NCBI GenBank assembly: GCA_030430165.1
Contig: JAUIGL010000052.1
Span: 1 to 46,432, forward strand
Reading direction: 5' to 3'
Source: a bacterium
GTDB taxonomy: Bacteria > Desulfobacterota > Binatia > HRBIN30 > CADEER01
Length of the DNA stretch: 46,432 nt
Every line of letters begins with the position of its first letter. The first letter of the stretch is position 1. The position numbers were made by a program, and so were the translations under genes. Below, in pieces: positions 9,092 to 18,520 of the stretch. The notes under the pieces were generated by a model. That model was not told the DNA's origin. It saw only the letters and a list, made by a program, of their open reading frames with translations, and did no database searches.

Positions 9092-10870
9092 ATGCCGCCG
9101 AGCTCGACTGCAGCAGAGACCGATCCCGAGCGGCGGCGCAGCACCACCCGCAGCAGACCCGCGCAACGCATCCTGCGCCTGCTCATGCTCGCGGTGGTCC
9201 TCGCGGTGATCGCGACCTGGCCCGAAGCGAGCGAGCAGCCGAGCGGACCGATCGTCCAGACCGACCTTCTGGCGACGCAACAGTGCCGCCCCGAGGGTGA
9301 CCGGCGGACGATTGCCTGCGACTTTCGTACGGCGCGGGAGAGCCGCTTGCGGCTGACCGGCGTATCGGTGCCGGCGCAGGACCTGATGGCGGAGGCGGAG
9401 CTCGAGAACGGCGACCGCGAGCCGCTCACCGTCGAGGCGTCGCTGTCGGCCGACGTGATCGACCTGGAACGCTACGACCATCGCCAGCTGCGGACGTTGA
9501 TCTACACCAAGTCGGGAGCACCGTTGTCGCTCAGCGGAATCGAGCTGCGCGGGGTGACCGAGAACGTCAACGGGCCGCTCGCCTACTTGGAGCCGGGAAT
9601 CCCGGCGCGCCCGAACATTCTTCTCTACGTGGTCGACACGCTGCGCGCCGACCGCATGTCGCTCTACGGCTACAAGCGCGAGACGACGCCCAACCTCGAC
9701 TCGTTCGGCAAGAAGTCGGTCGTATTCGATCATGCCTACTCGAACGGTGCGGACACCCGAGCCGGCATCCCGGCGCTGCTGGCTTCCGGAACCCCGAACC
9801 AGTTGCGCGGCCACATGACCAAGCTCGACGGCCAGCCGAGCGCCAGCATCGCCGAGTTGATCAAACGGCGCGTCTACCGAACCGGTGGATTCCAGGCGAA
9901 CATGACGATGCTGCGCTCGCTCGGGTTTGCGCGCGGGTTCGATACCTACGAGATCCTGCGCACCACCGTCGACGACGAGCCAGTGAAAACTCCGGCGAAT
10001 GTCCTGCACGAAAGGGCTCTGGAGTGGATCACCGCCGATCCGAGATTTCCCTTCTTCGCCTACATCCAGACGATGGACGTGCACAATCCGTACGACGCGC
10101 CGCCGCCCTTCCGCGATCGCTACTACGAGGGACCGACCGAGCGTCCGCTACCCGACACCAGCGGCATGGAGCCGGACGCCGCCCAGCGGATCCTCGACAC
10201 CTACGTCACCCTCGAGCCGGACAAGTACGACGAGTGCGTCGCCTACGCGGACCATGAAATCGGCAACCTCCTCGCCGAGCTCGAGCGACTCGGATACATG
10301 TCCAACACGGTCATCATCATCACCTCCGATCACGGCGAGTCGCTCGGAGCCGGCGCTCGCTTCCCGCACGGAACGTCCCTCGACGAAGAGATCGTTCGCA
10401 TTCCCCTGCTGATCTACCTTCCCTGGGCGCCGGCGAAACACCGCCGCGTCAAGGAGGTCGTCAGCCTGGTCGACCTGGCACCGACGATTGCCGACCTGAT
10501 CGGGCTCAGCCCGCCCCCCGACTTCGCCGGCCGCAGCCTGTTTCGGCCGCGCACCAAGTACCGGCCGTCCTACGCGCTCGGCGAGCGCAACATCGCCGAG
10601 CAGTCGGTCGAGTGGTTCATCCGCGAAGGTCCGTGGAAGCTCCGCATCGAGGGCGACTCGACCAAGCTCTCGTACATCACCAAAGACCCGACCGCTTCGA
10701 AGGACGTGAGCGATCAGTTCCCCAACATCACGCGCTACCTGGCGCGCCGGATCGGCGCGCTCGACGAGGGCAGCGGCGACGAATCGCGGCCCGGCAAGGA
10801 CGGCCTCGGACTGGACGAGGAGCAGCTGCGCGAGGTCGGCGAGGCGATGCGCCTGCTCGGCTACGAATAG
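9092..10870 (+). CDS. Membrane-anchored sulfatase/AlkP-superfamily protein
   Basis: 592 residues. ATG 9092 is taken as the start. A basic stretch is followed by one TM helix (~RILRLLMLAVVLAVIATW) that anchors the protein with the catalytic part outside. Core motifs: NILLYVVDTLRADRMSLYGY (metal Asp), the nucleophile loop GADTRAGIPALLASG, DVHNPYDAP, and IIITSDHGESLG (metal Asp-His). No C-x-P-x-R motif is present, so it is probably not a formylglycine sulfatase; a Thr or Ser nucleophile as in phosphotransferases is possible. It follows the acyltransferase by 51 bp on the same strand. It converges with the GT-C gene; the stop codons are 1 bp apart. Confidence 0.8.
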   Translation: MPPSSTAAETDPERRRSTTRSRPAQRILRLLMLAVVLAVIATWPEASEQPSGPIVQTDLLATQQCRPEGDRRTIACDFRTARESRLRLTGVSVPAQDLMAEAELENGDREPLTVEASLSADVIDLERYDHRQLRTLIYTKSGAPLSLSGIELRGVTENVNGPLAYLEPGIPARPNILLYVVDTLRADRMSLYGYKRETTPNLDSFGKKSVVFDHAYSNGADTRAGIPALLASGTPNQLRGHMTKLDGQPSASIAELIKRRVYRTGGFQANMTMLRSLGFARGFDTYEILRTTVDDEPVKTPANVLHERALEWITADPRFPFFAYIQTMDVHNPYDAPPPFRDRYYEGPTERPLPDTSGMEPDAAQRILDTYVTLEPDKYDECVAYADHEIGNLLAELERLGYMSNTVIIITSDHGESLGAGARFPHGTSLDEEIVRIPLLIYLPWAPAKHRRVKEVVSLVDLAPTIADLIGLSPPPDFAGRSLFRPRTKYRPSYALGERNIAEQSVEWFIREGPWKLRIEGDSTKLSYITKDPTASKDVSDQFPNITRYLARRIGALDEGSGDESRPGKDGLGLDEEQLREVGEAMRLLGYE

Positions 10871-10871
10871 G

Positions 10872-12911
10872 CTACGCCGAACCCGATTCCTTCTCGTAGC
10901 GCCGCCAGACGTCGTACGGTCCGAACCTCTTCTCGAGGTAGAACTCCTGGCGGATGTAGGCCCACAACAGGTCGTGGTACGGGCGCCCGAGATCGACGAA
11001 GTAGTCGTTGTCGTCGCTCGGCACGACCAATAGACCCACCCGACTCGCTTCCAGGGTCTCGAGCATCCGCACTTGCTCGTCGAACGGAACATTGTTGGCC
11101 AGGAAGTAGTCGTGGCGCGTCGGATTGTCCCGCCCCGCCGCAAAATAGAGCATCGGGTACGCCGGAAACGCGAACACCGGCTCGTCGGGTTCGGTGTTGG
11201 ACTTGACGTAGTCGATCATGTCCCTGAACGCGCCGTGAAACAGTCGGTGCGACTTCTCGTAGATGGGGAAGTAGACGTTGAGCCGCTCGAACGCGTAGGT
11301 CTCACGCGGCGTCTCGATCAGCGGAAATCCGGCCTCTCCCGCTTTTCGCAGCATGACGACGCTGTACACCTTCGGCGCCAGCTTGAGGTTGGCGGCAAAG
11401 GCGATCGTCACCACCACCAGTGAAACGTAGGCCCAGCGCCACGCTGGCGACGAGGCCAGATCACCGATTCGACGCGCGCCGATTTGCACCAGGGCGGTGC
11501 CGACCGTGTACAACAGGACGGCCGCCGAGACGTAGTGCGCCGCATCCATTCGCGGGTAGTAGAGGAGCACCGCGCAGATCGCCATCCACAGCAGGCACAG
11601 AAAGGAACCCCTGTCCGGGTCGCCTTCGCGCACATCGCCGCGCATCTGGCGTCTGGCCACGAGAAGACCGCCGAGCATCACCGGAAAGATCAAGTAGGCG
11701 AGCGTCGAATCGATGCCGAGGCTGGATGTCTGGTACATCCGCCAGGGATTGTACTCGAAGCGAAACAGGCGACCGACTTCGGCGCGATTGTACAGCAGGA
11801 ACCCGGCGAGCACCGAGACGAACGATCCACCTACTATTGCCGCGCTGAGCACGACCCAGCGCGGGCGCGGACGGGTGCGATACCGGTACAGTACGTGGGT
11901 GCAGTACCATGCGGCCACCACCCCACCGATCAGGAACGCGGTTAGCCTCCCCGGCATCGGGAAAGCCAGGAACAGCTGGCGGTCGACGTACTTGCCCCAG
12001 AAGAAGAGTGCCTCGATGAAGCCCCAGACGCCGATCGAGCCGGCAAAATAGGCGAACCAAGGAAGCGTGGCCACGAGCACACCGAGTGTCATCCACGCCG
12101 CGCCGGCCAGGGCGCGCCGGATCGCATCGCGACTGAAGTCCTGGCTCGCCCCAATCCACGCCAATCCGGCGAGCGGCAAGATGAACGCACCGAGTGTCTG
12201 AGGCGATATGAAGGTCCAGATGAGGAACAACATCGACAACGGGATCAAGCCGAGGTACCCGCCGCGAAGCAGCTTCCAGCCCTTGCCTTCCGAACCGCCA
12301 CCCTCGGCCAGCGGGAACGAGGCGAGGAAACCGGTCGCGCCCCACAACAGGAAGATGCCTCCGTTCTGTTTGGTGAACAGCGTAACTCCGCCGATGAACC
12401 CGGTGAGGCAAAGCCAGGCGGCCGCGGCGCGGGGGTTGTCGGTTTCGCGCGCCCGCATCATCGTCCAGGTCGCCAAGGCGAAGAAGGTGACCAGGTACCA
12501 CAGGGGATACGGCGTGTTGTGGAACGCCATGTCGGCGATGTCTCCCGGCTGCAGGGAGAAGAAAAGCAGCGCCGGAACCACCGCGTAGGGACGCGGCGCG
12601 ACTCGCTTGGTCACCAGGTACAGCAGCACGCCGCTGAATGCGTGGAGCCCCGCCATGTAGACGCGCGTCGCGTCGAGCGACACACCGAACAGCGAAAAGA
12701 GCCCGGCGTGGAGGTAGAGGGTCACCGGCCCGTAGCCGGTGAAGAAATCGCGGTACGGAAGCTGCCCGCGGTGGGTGCGCAGGTAGTGGTAGTAGAGGAC
12801 GCCTTCGTCCTGGGCGAACCAACCGAGCCCGCGGAATGCCCAGAAGATGGCGAAACCGACTGCAAAGAGAACGCACGCGACGACGATGTCGCTTCGCTTG
12901 TTTCCCGTCAT
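10872..12911 (-). CDS. GT-C superfamily membrane glycosyltransferase (GT39/PMT-like)
   Basis: 679 residues from ATG 12911. The first TM helix is followed by a periplasmic loop with acidic residues (GWFAQDEGVLYYHYLRTHRGQLPYRDFFTGYGP), the typical GT39/PMT signature with catalytic Asp-Glu. About ten further TM helices follow, then a soluble C-terminal domain of ~170 residues. Such enzymes use polyprenyl-phosphate sugars outside the membrane. The gene lies 38 bp downstream of a polyprenol-phosphate sugar synthase gene, which could make its donor. Third gene of a minus-strand operon (GT4, DPM1-like, GT-C). Confidence 0.8.
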   Translation of the reverse strand: MTGNKRSDIVVACVLFAVGFAIFWAFRGLGWFAQDEGVLYYHYLRTHRGQLPYRDFFTGYGPVTLYLHAGLFSLFGVSLDATRVYMAGLHAFSGVLLYLVTKRVAPRPYAVVPALLFFSLQPGDIADMAFHNTPYPLWYLVTFFALATWTMMRARETDNPRAAAAWLCLTGFIGGVTLFTKQNGGIFLLWGATGFLASFPLAEGGGSEGKGWKLLRGGYLGLIPLSMLFLIWTFISPQTLGAFILPLAGLAWIGASQDFSRDAIRRALAGAAWMTLGVLVATLPWFAYFAGSIGVWGFIEALFFWGKYVDRQLFLAFPMPGRLTAFLIGGVVAAWYCTHVLYRYRTRPRPRWVVLSAAIVGGSFVSVLAGFLLYNRAEVGRLFRFEYNPWRMYQTSSLGIDSTLAYLIFPVMLGGLLVARRQMRGDVREGDPDRGSFLCLLWMAICAVLLYYPRMDAAHYVSAAVLLYTVGTALVQIGARRIGDLASSPAWRWAYVSLVVVTIAFAANLKLAPKVYSVVMLRKAGEAGFPLIETPRETYAFERLNVYFPIYEKSHRLFHGAFRDMIDYVKSNTEPDEPVFAFPAYPMLYFAAGRDNPTRHDYFLANNVPFDEQVRMLETLEASRVGLLVVPSDDNDYFVDLGRPYHDLLWAYIRQEFYLEKRFGPYDVWRRYEKESGSA

Positions 12912-12949
12912 CGTCGCTCCGGCCGGAAGAGGCGGCACCGGCCTCGCGT

Positions 12950-13696
12950 CTATCCGACCAACGCGGTCACCGAACCGGCGGCCTCGTTGCGAATCAAGCC
13001 GAGACGCAACTTCCACACCGTCCACACCGCTTCCCAGATGATCGCCCGCGAGAACTTGGTCTCGCCGTGATCGCGGCCGTAGAAGATGATCGGCACTTCA
13101 CCGATGCGCAGCTTCCGACAGTACGCCCACCACGTCATCTCGATCTGGAACGCGTAGCCGACGCTGTGGATCTGGTCGAGGTCGATCGCTTCGAGCGCCT
13201 TGCGGCGGTAGCACTTGAAGCCTCCGGTGAGGTCGGTGAACGACATGCCGGTGATCGATCGAGCGTACCAGTTGCCAAAGCTCGAAATGAGAAGCCGCGT
13301 CAGGTCCCAGTCGAGTACCCGAATACCGCCGATATAGCGCGATCCAAGAACCACGTCGTGGGTCTCGGCGGCGGCTCGCAGATCGGGCAGCTGGTTGGGG
13401 TTGTGCGAGTGGTCGGCGTCCATCTCGAGAATGAAGTCGTAGCCCTCGGCGAGCGCCCACTTGAAGCCGGCGACGTAGGCCTTGCCGAGCCCTTCCTTGG
13501 CGGCGCGGTGGAGCACGTGCACTTCGGGATGCTCGCGCGCCAGCTCGTCGGCGACCTGGCCGGTGCCGTCGGGCGAGTTGTCGTCGACGACCAGGATGTC
13601 GAAGGAAACCGGCTGCTCCAGAATCAGGCTCACCAGCTTCGGCAGATTGTGGCGTTCGTTGTAGGTGGGGACGACGACGATCGATTCATTCATCAC
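12950..13696 (-). CDS. Polyprenol-phosphate mannosyl/glucosyltransferase (DPM1-like GT2)
   Basis: 248 residues. The GT2 fold starts at SIVVVPTYNERHNL; nucleotide-binding and metal motifs are LVVDDNSPDGTG and MDADHSHNP, with the acceptor region LTGGFKCYRRKAL. Length and motifs match the soluble DPM1 type without TM domains. Known activity: transfer of mannose or glucose from a nucleotide sugar to polyprenyl phosphate at the cytoplasmic face. It overlaps the upstream GT4 gene by ATGA (13693-13696), which indicates translational coupling, and probably supplies the GT-C enzyme encoded just downstream. Confidence 0.9.
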   Translation of the reverse strand: MMNESIVVVPTYNERHNLPKLVSLILEQPVSFDILVVDDNSPDGTGQVADELAREHPEVHVLHRAAKEGLGKAYVAGFKWALAEGYDFILEMDADHSHNPNQLPDLRAAAETHDVVLGSRYIGGIRVLDWDLTRLLISSFGNWYARSITGMSFTDLTGGFKCYRRKALEAIDLDQIHSVGYAFQIEMTWWAYCRKLRIGEVPIIFYGRDHGETKFSRAIIWEAVWTVWKLRLGLIRNEAAGSVTALVG

Positions 13697-14865
13697 TTGA
13701 CTCCGTTCTCTTCCGCGACCGCGCGCTCGATACTGTGCCGCATCTGGGTCGCTCTCGAATCCCAGTCGAATTCTCGTGACGACGCCCGCGCCGCACCACT
13801 GATCCGTTCATGCAGGGCCTCGTCCGTCAACAGCGCGCGCAGCTGAGCGGCCCAGGCATCGACATCCGCGTGCTCGACCAGGAAACCCGTCTCGCCGTGG
13901 CGCACCGCGTCGCGCAACCCGTCCGAGTCGCTGGCGATCACCGGCGTGCCGCAGGCCGCGGCCTCGGTCGTCGAGATCCCCCACCCCTCCTTCGGGCTCG
14001 GGTAGACGACCACCCGGGCAGCGTGCATCCGCTCGATCTTCTCTTCCTCGGAGACGAAACCGCGGAAAACGACCGAGTCGGCGATGCCGAGCTCGGCGGC
14101 AACCCGCTCCAGACGAGGGCGATCGTCGCCCTTGCCGAGAACTTCCATCGTGACATCGGGCAGCGACGGCCGCACGCTGGCAAACGCCCTGAGCACGATG
14201 TCGATCTGCTTGTAGCGCTTGAGACGACCGACGTAGAGCACCACGGGCTCGCGCGCGGCCCGCTCGTCCCCGCCGCTGAAGCGATCCAGCTCGAGACCCG
14301 GCGGGACTACGTCGACCCAACGCGACTCGACGCCGCGCCGTTCCAGATCGCGCGCCGTGCTCTCGCTCAGGGCGACGAAGGGCTTGCCGCGGTACACCCG
14401 GGGAATGAATCGCTCGTAGAGCCACACATAGCTGGCGAGCAGGGGGTTCGCTTCCTGGAAGACGGTCTCGCCGAATAGATGGAGGACGATCGGCAGCACC
14501 GCGGCGTCGGTGTAGGCGGGCAGGAAAAACGGGATCTTGCACAGATTCTCGATGAACAGATCGACCGGGTCGGTCTTGGCCAGCTGTAGCGCCGCCCGGG
14601 CGCTGGTGAAATTGGCAGTGAGCTTGTTGCCGGTACGCAGCAAGCGCAGGTTGCCGCGGCGCTCCTCGGCAGCGGCGCCGGCATCGCGCGCGGAGATCCA
14701 GGTCACCCGGTGCCCGTGCTCGGCGATCCGCCGAAAGATCTCGTACATGTAGACCTCGGCGCCGCCGGCTTCCGGATGCTCGATGTCACGGTAGTCGAGA
14801 ATGGCGAGATGCAACGGACGAGTCGCCGCCGGGCGGTTGGTGTGCGCAGTTTGGATATCGGTCAA
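13693..14865 (-). CDS. GT4 family glycosyltransferase
   Basis: 390 residues, GT-B fold. The N-terminal domain has the acceptor-side signature HPEAGGAEVYMYEIFRRIAEHGHRVTW. The C-terminal domain has VVLYVGRLKRYKQIDIVLRA, the FRGFVSEEEKIERMHAARV region and the E-x7-E motif PSPKEGWGISTTEAAACGTPVIA, which binds the nucleotide-sugar donor. It probably adds a sugar in the cytoplasm to a lipid-linked glycan. It is the first gene of a three-gene operon and lies divergent from the HEAT-repeat lipoprotein across ~150 bp, where a promoter pair is expected. Confidence 0.9.
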   Translation of the reverse strand: MTDIQTAHTNRPAATRPLHLAILDYRDIEHPEAGGAEVYMYEIFRRIAEHGHRVTWISARDAGAAAEERRGNLRLLRTGNKLTANFTSARAALQLAKTDPVDLFIENLCKIPFFLPAYTDAAVLPIVLHLFGETVFQEANPLLASYVWLYERFIPRVYRGKPFVALSESTARDLERRGVESRWVDVVPPGLELDRFSGGDERAAREPVVLYVGRLKRYKQIDIVLRAFASVRPSLPDVTMEVLGKGDDRPRLERVAAELGIADSVVFRGFVSEEEKIERMHAARVVVYPSPKEGWGISTTEAAACGTPVIASDSDGLRDAVRHGETGFLVEHADVDAWAAQLRALLTDEALHERISGAARASSREFDWDSRATQMRHSIERAVAEENGVK

Positions 14866-15018
14866 GGAGATCGCCCTCTCGCTACCCCCCGAAATCGCGA
14901 CTCATGGATTTTGCGTATCCAACCGGCTAGGAAGCAGCGTAATCTCGATTGTTGCCACGGCCGCTCGCGGAATTGCAAGGGAACCGGCTCCGGAGCGGCC
15001 CCGTCATCGAACCAACCG

Positions 15019-16470
15019 ATGCGCCGTTTTCGCCACAAAATCAGATACTTCGTCGTGACCATCGCGTGCACCCTGGCACTCGCCGGGGGCTGCAAGGAAC
15101 GCGAGCGCCAGGACCGCGAGTACAAGAGCGATCCGGTGGAGTTGCTGGTCGCCCTCGGCGGCGCCGACGGGCGGGCGCAGGTCCTCGAGGTGCTCGATCT
15201 CATCGCCGCTGCCGACGAGGCTCACCCCGAGGAACACGAGGAACTGGTCGCGCAGCTGCACCAGCTGCTCAGGGCCGACGACCCGATGATCGCCGCCAAG
15301 GCCGGCGACGTTCTCGCGCGCTGGGGAGACACCGCCGCGGCGCCCTCTCTGGTAGTGATGATTCGTCACCCGAACCCCTGGGTCCGACTGTCGGCAGCGA
15401 CCTCGTTGGCGATTCTCGAGGACCCATCGGTCGTCGACGCGGTCGCCGAAGCGACGACCGATGACGACGAGAACGTGCGCGCTCAGGCCTGCCGAACCCT
15501 CGGCGAGATCGGTGTTCCAATCACCGGTACGGCGCACGCGCGGGTCGTCGCCCGGCTGAGCGACGAGCACCCTTCGGTGCGCGCCGCCGCCGCCGCCGCG
15601 CTCGGCCGCGTCGGCAGCTCCGCCGACCTGCCCGCGCTGCGCGCTGCGCTGCGTGACCCGCACAGCGGCGTTTCGGTCGCCGCAGCCGTGTCCCTCGGGC
15701 GACTACGCGATCGGCAATCCGTGCCCGATCTGATCGCGCTGCTCGACTCCGACGAACAGGCCCGCGTGGTCGCCGCAGAAGAGGCACTCGGCCGCATCGA
15801 CGACCCAGCGGCGATCGAGCCCTTGCTCAGCGCGCTCGACCATCCCGACACCATCGTTCGCGGCGAGGCGCTGCGCGCCCTGATTCGCATTGGCGACTCG
15901 CGGGTCATTCCGTACGCCTTCGATCTCGCTCTCGACGAGGACCCGCTGATCCAGACCTACGTCCCCTACGTCGTCGGCCTGCTCTACGAACCGGAGTATC
16001 TGCCGCTGATCCTCGGCCTCCTGCGCAGCCCCGACCCCGAGGTTCGCTCGGCGGCGGCGTTCTCACTCGGAGTTGCCCAGGAAAGGCGTGGACTCGATCC
16101 CAATCGCGAGCTGCTCGACGACCCCCACCATACCGTTCGCATGTCGGCCGCCAGCGCTCTCGGGCTTCTCGGCGACGCTGCCTGGGCGGCGCGCATTCGC
16201 AGGCTGGCCGAGGAGGACCCCAACCCGCAGGTGCGCGACTCGGCGCGAGTCGCGGCCGAGGTCGCCATGCTCCCGGGGGACAACTTGTTCGACCGGCTGG
16301 TCGCCGGGCTCCGCCATCCCGAGTCCGAGGTTCGACTGAGCTCGGCAACCGTGCTGACCGCGCTCGACGACAAGCGGGCGATTCCGGCCCTGCGCACCGT
16401 TCTCGACGACGAGGAAGAACTGATTCGCAACGCGGCGCGCGGAGGCATCAAGCGACTCGGCGAAGACTGA
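15019..16470 (+). CDS. HEAT-repeat lipoprotein
   Basis: 483 residues from ATG 15019, which begins a lipoprotein signal (RYFVVTIACTLALAGGC, Cys about residue 26). The rest is a run of HEAT/PBS-lyase-type repeats of about 31 residues with recurring forms such as NPWVRLSAATSLAIL, DPSVVDAVAEA, HPSVRAAAAAALGRVG and DPEVRSAAAFSLG. These helical solenoids are protein-binding scaffolds. Membrane anchored, probably periplasmic. No catalytic residues are recognisable; the partner is unknown. Confidence 0.85.
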   Translation: MRRFRHKIRYFVVTIACTLALAGGCKERERQDREYKSDPVELLVALGGADGRAQVLEVLDLIAAADEAHPEEHEELVAQLHQLLRADDPMIAAKAGDVLARWGDTAAAPSLVVMIRHPNPWVRLSAATSLAILEDPSVVDAVAEATTDDDENVRAQACRTLGEIGVPITGTAHARVVARLSDEHPSVRAAAAAALGRVGSSADLPALRAALRDPHSGVSVAAAVSLGRLRDRQSVPDLIALLDSDEQARVVAAEEALGRIDDPAAIEPLLSALDHPDTIVRGEALRALIRIGDSRVIPYAFDLALDEDPLIQTYVPYVVGLLYEPEYLPLILGLLRSPDPEVRSAAAFSLGVAQERRGLDPNRELLDDPHHTVRMSAASALGLLGDAAWAARIRRLAEEDPNPQVRDSARVAAEVAMLPGDNLFDRLVAGLRHPESEVRLSSATVLTALDDKRAIPALRTVLDDEEELIRNAARGGIKRLGED

Positions 16471-16497
16471 CCGCCGCCACCGGCGCGGCGGCCTCGC

Positions 16498-17442
16498 TCA
16501 GCCGAGCGACTCGTCTTCGTCCTGGTTCGGATTGATCAGCTCGCGCGACACCGTGGCGAAGAAGGGAACTCCGAGCAGCGCCCGCAAAGCCGTCATCACC
16601 GCGGTCACCGCCAGGCTCAATGCGAGCAGCGAAGCCTCCGAGGCGTGGTCGCGAAACATGTAGATGGTCGCCGCCTGCACGGTGCCCAAGCCGGCAACGG
16701 TGACCGGGATGATGCCGACGAACGAGATCACCGGCACGCCGGCGATCACCTGCAGCAGCGGGATATCGAGCTGAAAAGCCTGCACCGCGAGCCAGTAGTT
16801 GCCGATGAACACACCGAGGAAACCCAGCCGCATCACCGCCAACGCGGCGTAATGCGACAGCCGCGCGCGGCGGAAGCTGGAGACGATCGCCCAGCCCCAA
16901 ACCCGCCCGACCAGCGGCAGATTCTCTCCGAATCGCCAGAAGAGAAACTGAGCGACGAAGCCGAGAACGGCGATCACGGCGATCGTCGCCACCGCCGTGG
17001 CCAGCGGCTCGCGCAGCACCGGAAGACCGGCCGCCATCAAACCCACCAGGAGAAGAGCGTCGACGACGTTGACGAAGAGCAGAGTCGAGGCGGCCTCGAG
17101 GAACGGAACCCGCAGGGTTCGCGACACCCAGAACGCGATTCCACCACTGGCGACGTTGTAGTTGAGGATCCCGACCAGGTACGCCGAGGCCTTGACCGGG
17201 GCGAGCTTGGCAAACGACACCGGCGCGTTGAACCAGGAGATGCAACGCGACAGCGAGAGCACGTCGAGCGAGAAGTTGGCGATCGTGCAGACCAGGGTCG
17301 CGATCACCAGGTAGACCATGTCGGCGCGAGAAAAGGCATCGACGATCGCCTCCGCGCCAATCCGCTTCACCAGGATCGTCATCAGCGCCGCCGCCACCAT
17401 CCAGGGAACCCATCGGCGGGCCAGCTGCATCAAACGATCCAT
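16498..17442 (-). CDS. LPG synthase TM-like flippase protein (YbhN/UPF0104)
   Basis: 314 residues with about eight TM helices. Family marks: GAEAIVDAFSRADMVYLVIA near the N-terminus, the N-x-A-S-G-G-I motif (NYNVASGGIAFWVSRTLR), and PVISFVGIIPVTVAGLGTVQAA near the C-terminus. The family is the membrane part of lysyl-phosphatidylglycerol synthase, thought to flip lipids. Stand-alone copies occur in glycolipid and exopolysaccharide clusters. It is divergent from the GT2 gene and converges with the HEAT-repeat gene. Confidence 0.85.
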   Translation of the reverse strand: MDRLMQLARRWVPWMVAAALMTILVKRIGAEAIVDAFSRADMVYLVIATLVCTIANFSLDVLSLSRCISWFNAPVSFAKLAPVKASAYLVGILNYNVASGGIAFWVSRTLRVPFLEAASTLLFVNVVDALLLVGLMAAGLPVLREPLATAVATIAVIAVLGFVAQFLFWRFGENLPLVGRVWGWAIVSSFRRARLSHYAALAVMRLGFLGVFIGNYWLAVQAFQLDIPLLQVIAGVPVISFVGIIPVTVAGLGTVQAATIYMFRDHASEASLLALSLAVTAVMTALRALLGVPFFATVSRELINPNQDEDESLG

Positions 17443-17569
17443 CAGACCGGAGAGATAAACGCGGCCTCCGCAACATTGTCAATCTGCGCCGGAGAAGCGG
17501 CGACGCCGAGCTCCCGCGCAACCGGCGTCCGATTCGCACGCGACTGGCGGGAGGCTCGCCTTCCGGGCT

Positions 17570-18520
17570 ATGCAGCTAACCGGTATGGCCGAGCAACCGG
17601 ACCGCAGCGAGAAAGCGCCGCCGCCCCTGCCACGGGTGGCTGCAATCGTGCTCAACTGGCATGACCGACCGCACACGGAGGTCTGCCTCGACGCCCTGCT
17701 CGCCGTCGACTATCCGAGCCTCGACATTCTCTTGCTCGACAACGGCTGCGCCGACTTCGACGCCGCCGCGCTAGAAGAGCGCGGGATCCGTTACCTGCGC
17801 AGCGAGGAGAATCTCGGCTACGCCGGGGGCAACAATCTCGCCCTCGCCGCCGCGCTCGAAGGCGGCGCCGATTTCATCTGGTTCGTCAACAACGACGCCG
17901 CGCCCGAACCCGGGTCACTGGCGAGTCTGATCGCCGTCGCAACCGCGCCGCCTCACCCGGCGATCCTCGGGCCGAAGGTCGTGCAGGCATCGGAGCCCGA
18001 AGTGATCGACTCGATCGCCGTTCGCATCGACACCCGCAGCGGCCGATTCCAGCTCCTCGGCCACGGCGAGCGCGACCGCGGCCAGTTCGACGACTGGCGC
18101 CGGGTCGAAGCGATCACCGGCTGCGCGATGCTGGTCTCGGCGGCGGCGGCCCGCTCGCTCGCCGGCTTCGACGAACGCTACTTTCTCTACCTCGAGGACC
18201 TCGATCTGTGTCTGCGCAACCTCGAGCAGGGCGGTGTCGTCGGCGTCGTCCCCGAGGCGCGGGTTCGCCACGATCGCGCCCCGGCCGGCGGCGGGCGCCA
18301 GTCGACCCGCAGTCTCTACTACACCAGCCGCAACCACTTCCTGCTGATGGCCAGCCACGGCCACGGCGGCATCCTGTGGCAGCTCGGCCGCAACGCCGTC
18401 ATCCTGGCGGCCAACCTGGCCTTCGCCTGCCGCGCCGAGCCGGCGCGGATCCCGGCTCGCCTGAGCGCGGTGGTCGCCGGCGCTCGCGATTACTTCACGC
18501 GCCGCTTCGGCGCCCGCTAG
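17570..18520 (+). CDS. GT2 family glycosyltransferase (rhamnosyltransferase-like)
   Basis: 316 residues; ATG 17585 is an alternative start. GT-A fold: VAAIVLNWHDRPHTEVCLDAL, LLLDNGCADF, ENLGYAGGNNLAL and the donor/metal loop WFVNNDAAPEPG (the N-x-D form replaces DXD, as in rhamnosyltransferases). ITGCAMLVSAAAARS and DEDL-like FLYLEDLDLCLR complete the pattern. A C-terminal hydrophobic segment may touch the membrane. Its stop overlaps the stop of the convergent ABC ATPase gene by 4 bp. Cytoplasmic sugar addition to the glycan is likely. Confidence 0.88.
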   Translation: MQLTGMAEQPDRSEKAPPPLPRVAAIVLNWHDRPHTEVCLDALLAVDYPSLDILLLDNGCADFDAAALEERGIRYLRSEENLGYAGGNNLALAAALEGGADFIWFVNNDAAPEPGSLASLIAVATAPPHPAILGPKVVQASEPEVIDSIAVRIDTRSGRFQLLGHGERDRGQFDDWRRVEAITGCAMLVSAAAARSLAGFDERYFLYLEDLDLCLRNLEQGGVVGVVPEARVRHDRAPAGGGRQSTRSLYYTSRNHFLLMASHGHGGILWQLGRNAVILAANLAFACRAEPARIPARLSAVVAGARDYFTRRFGAR

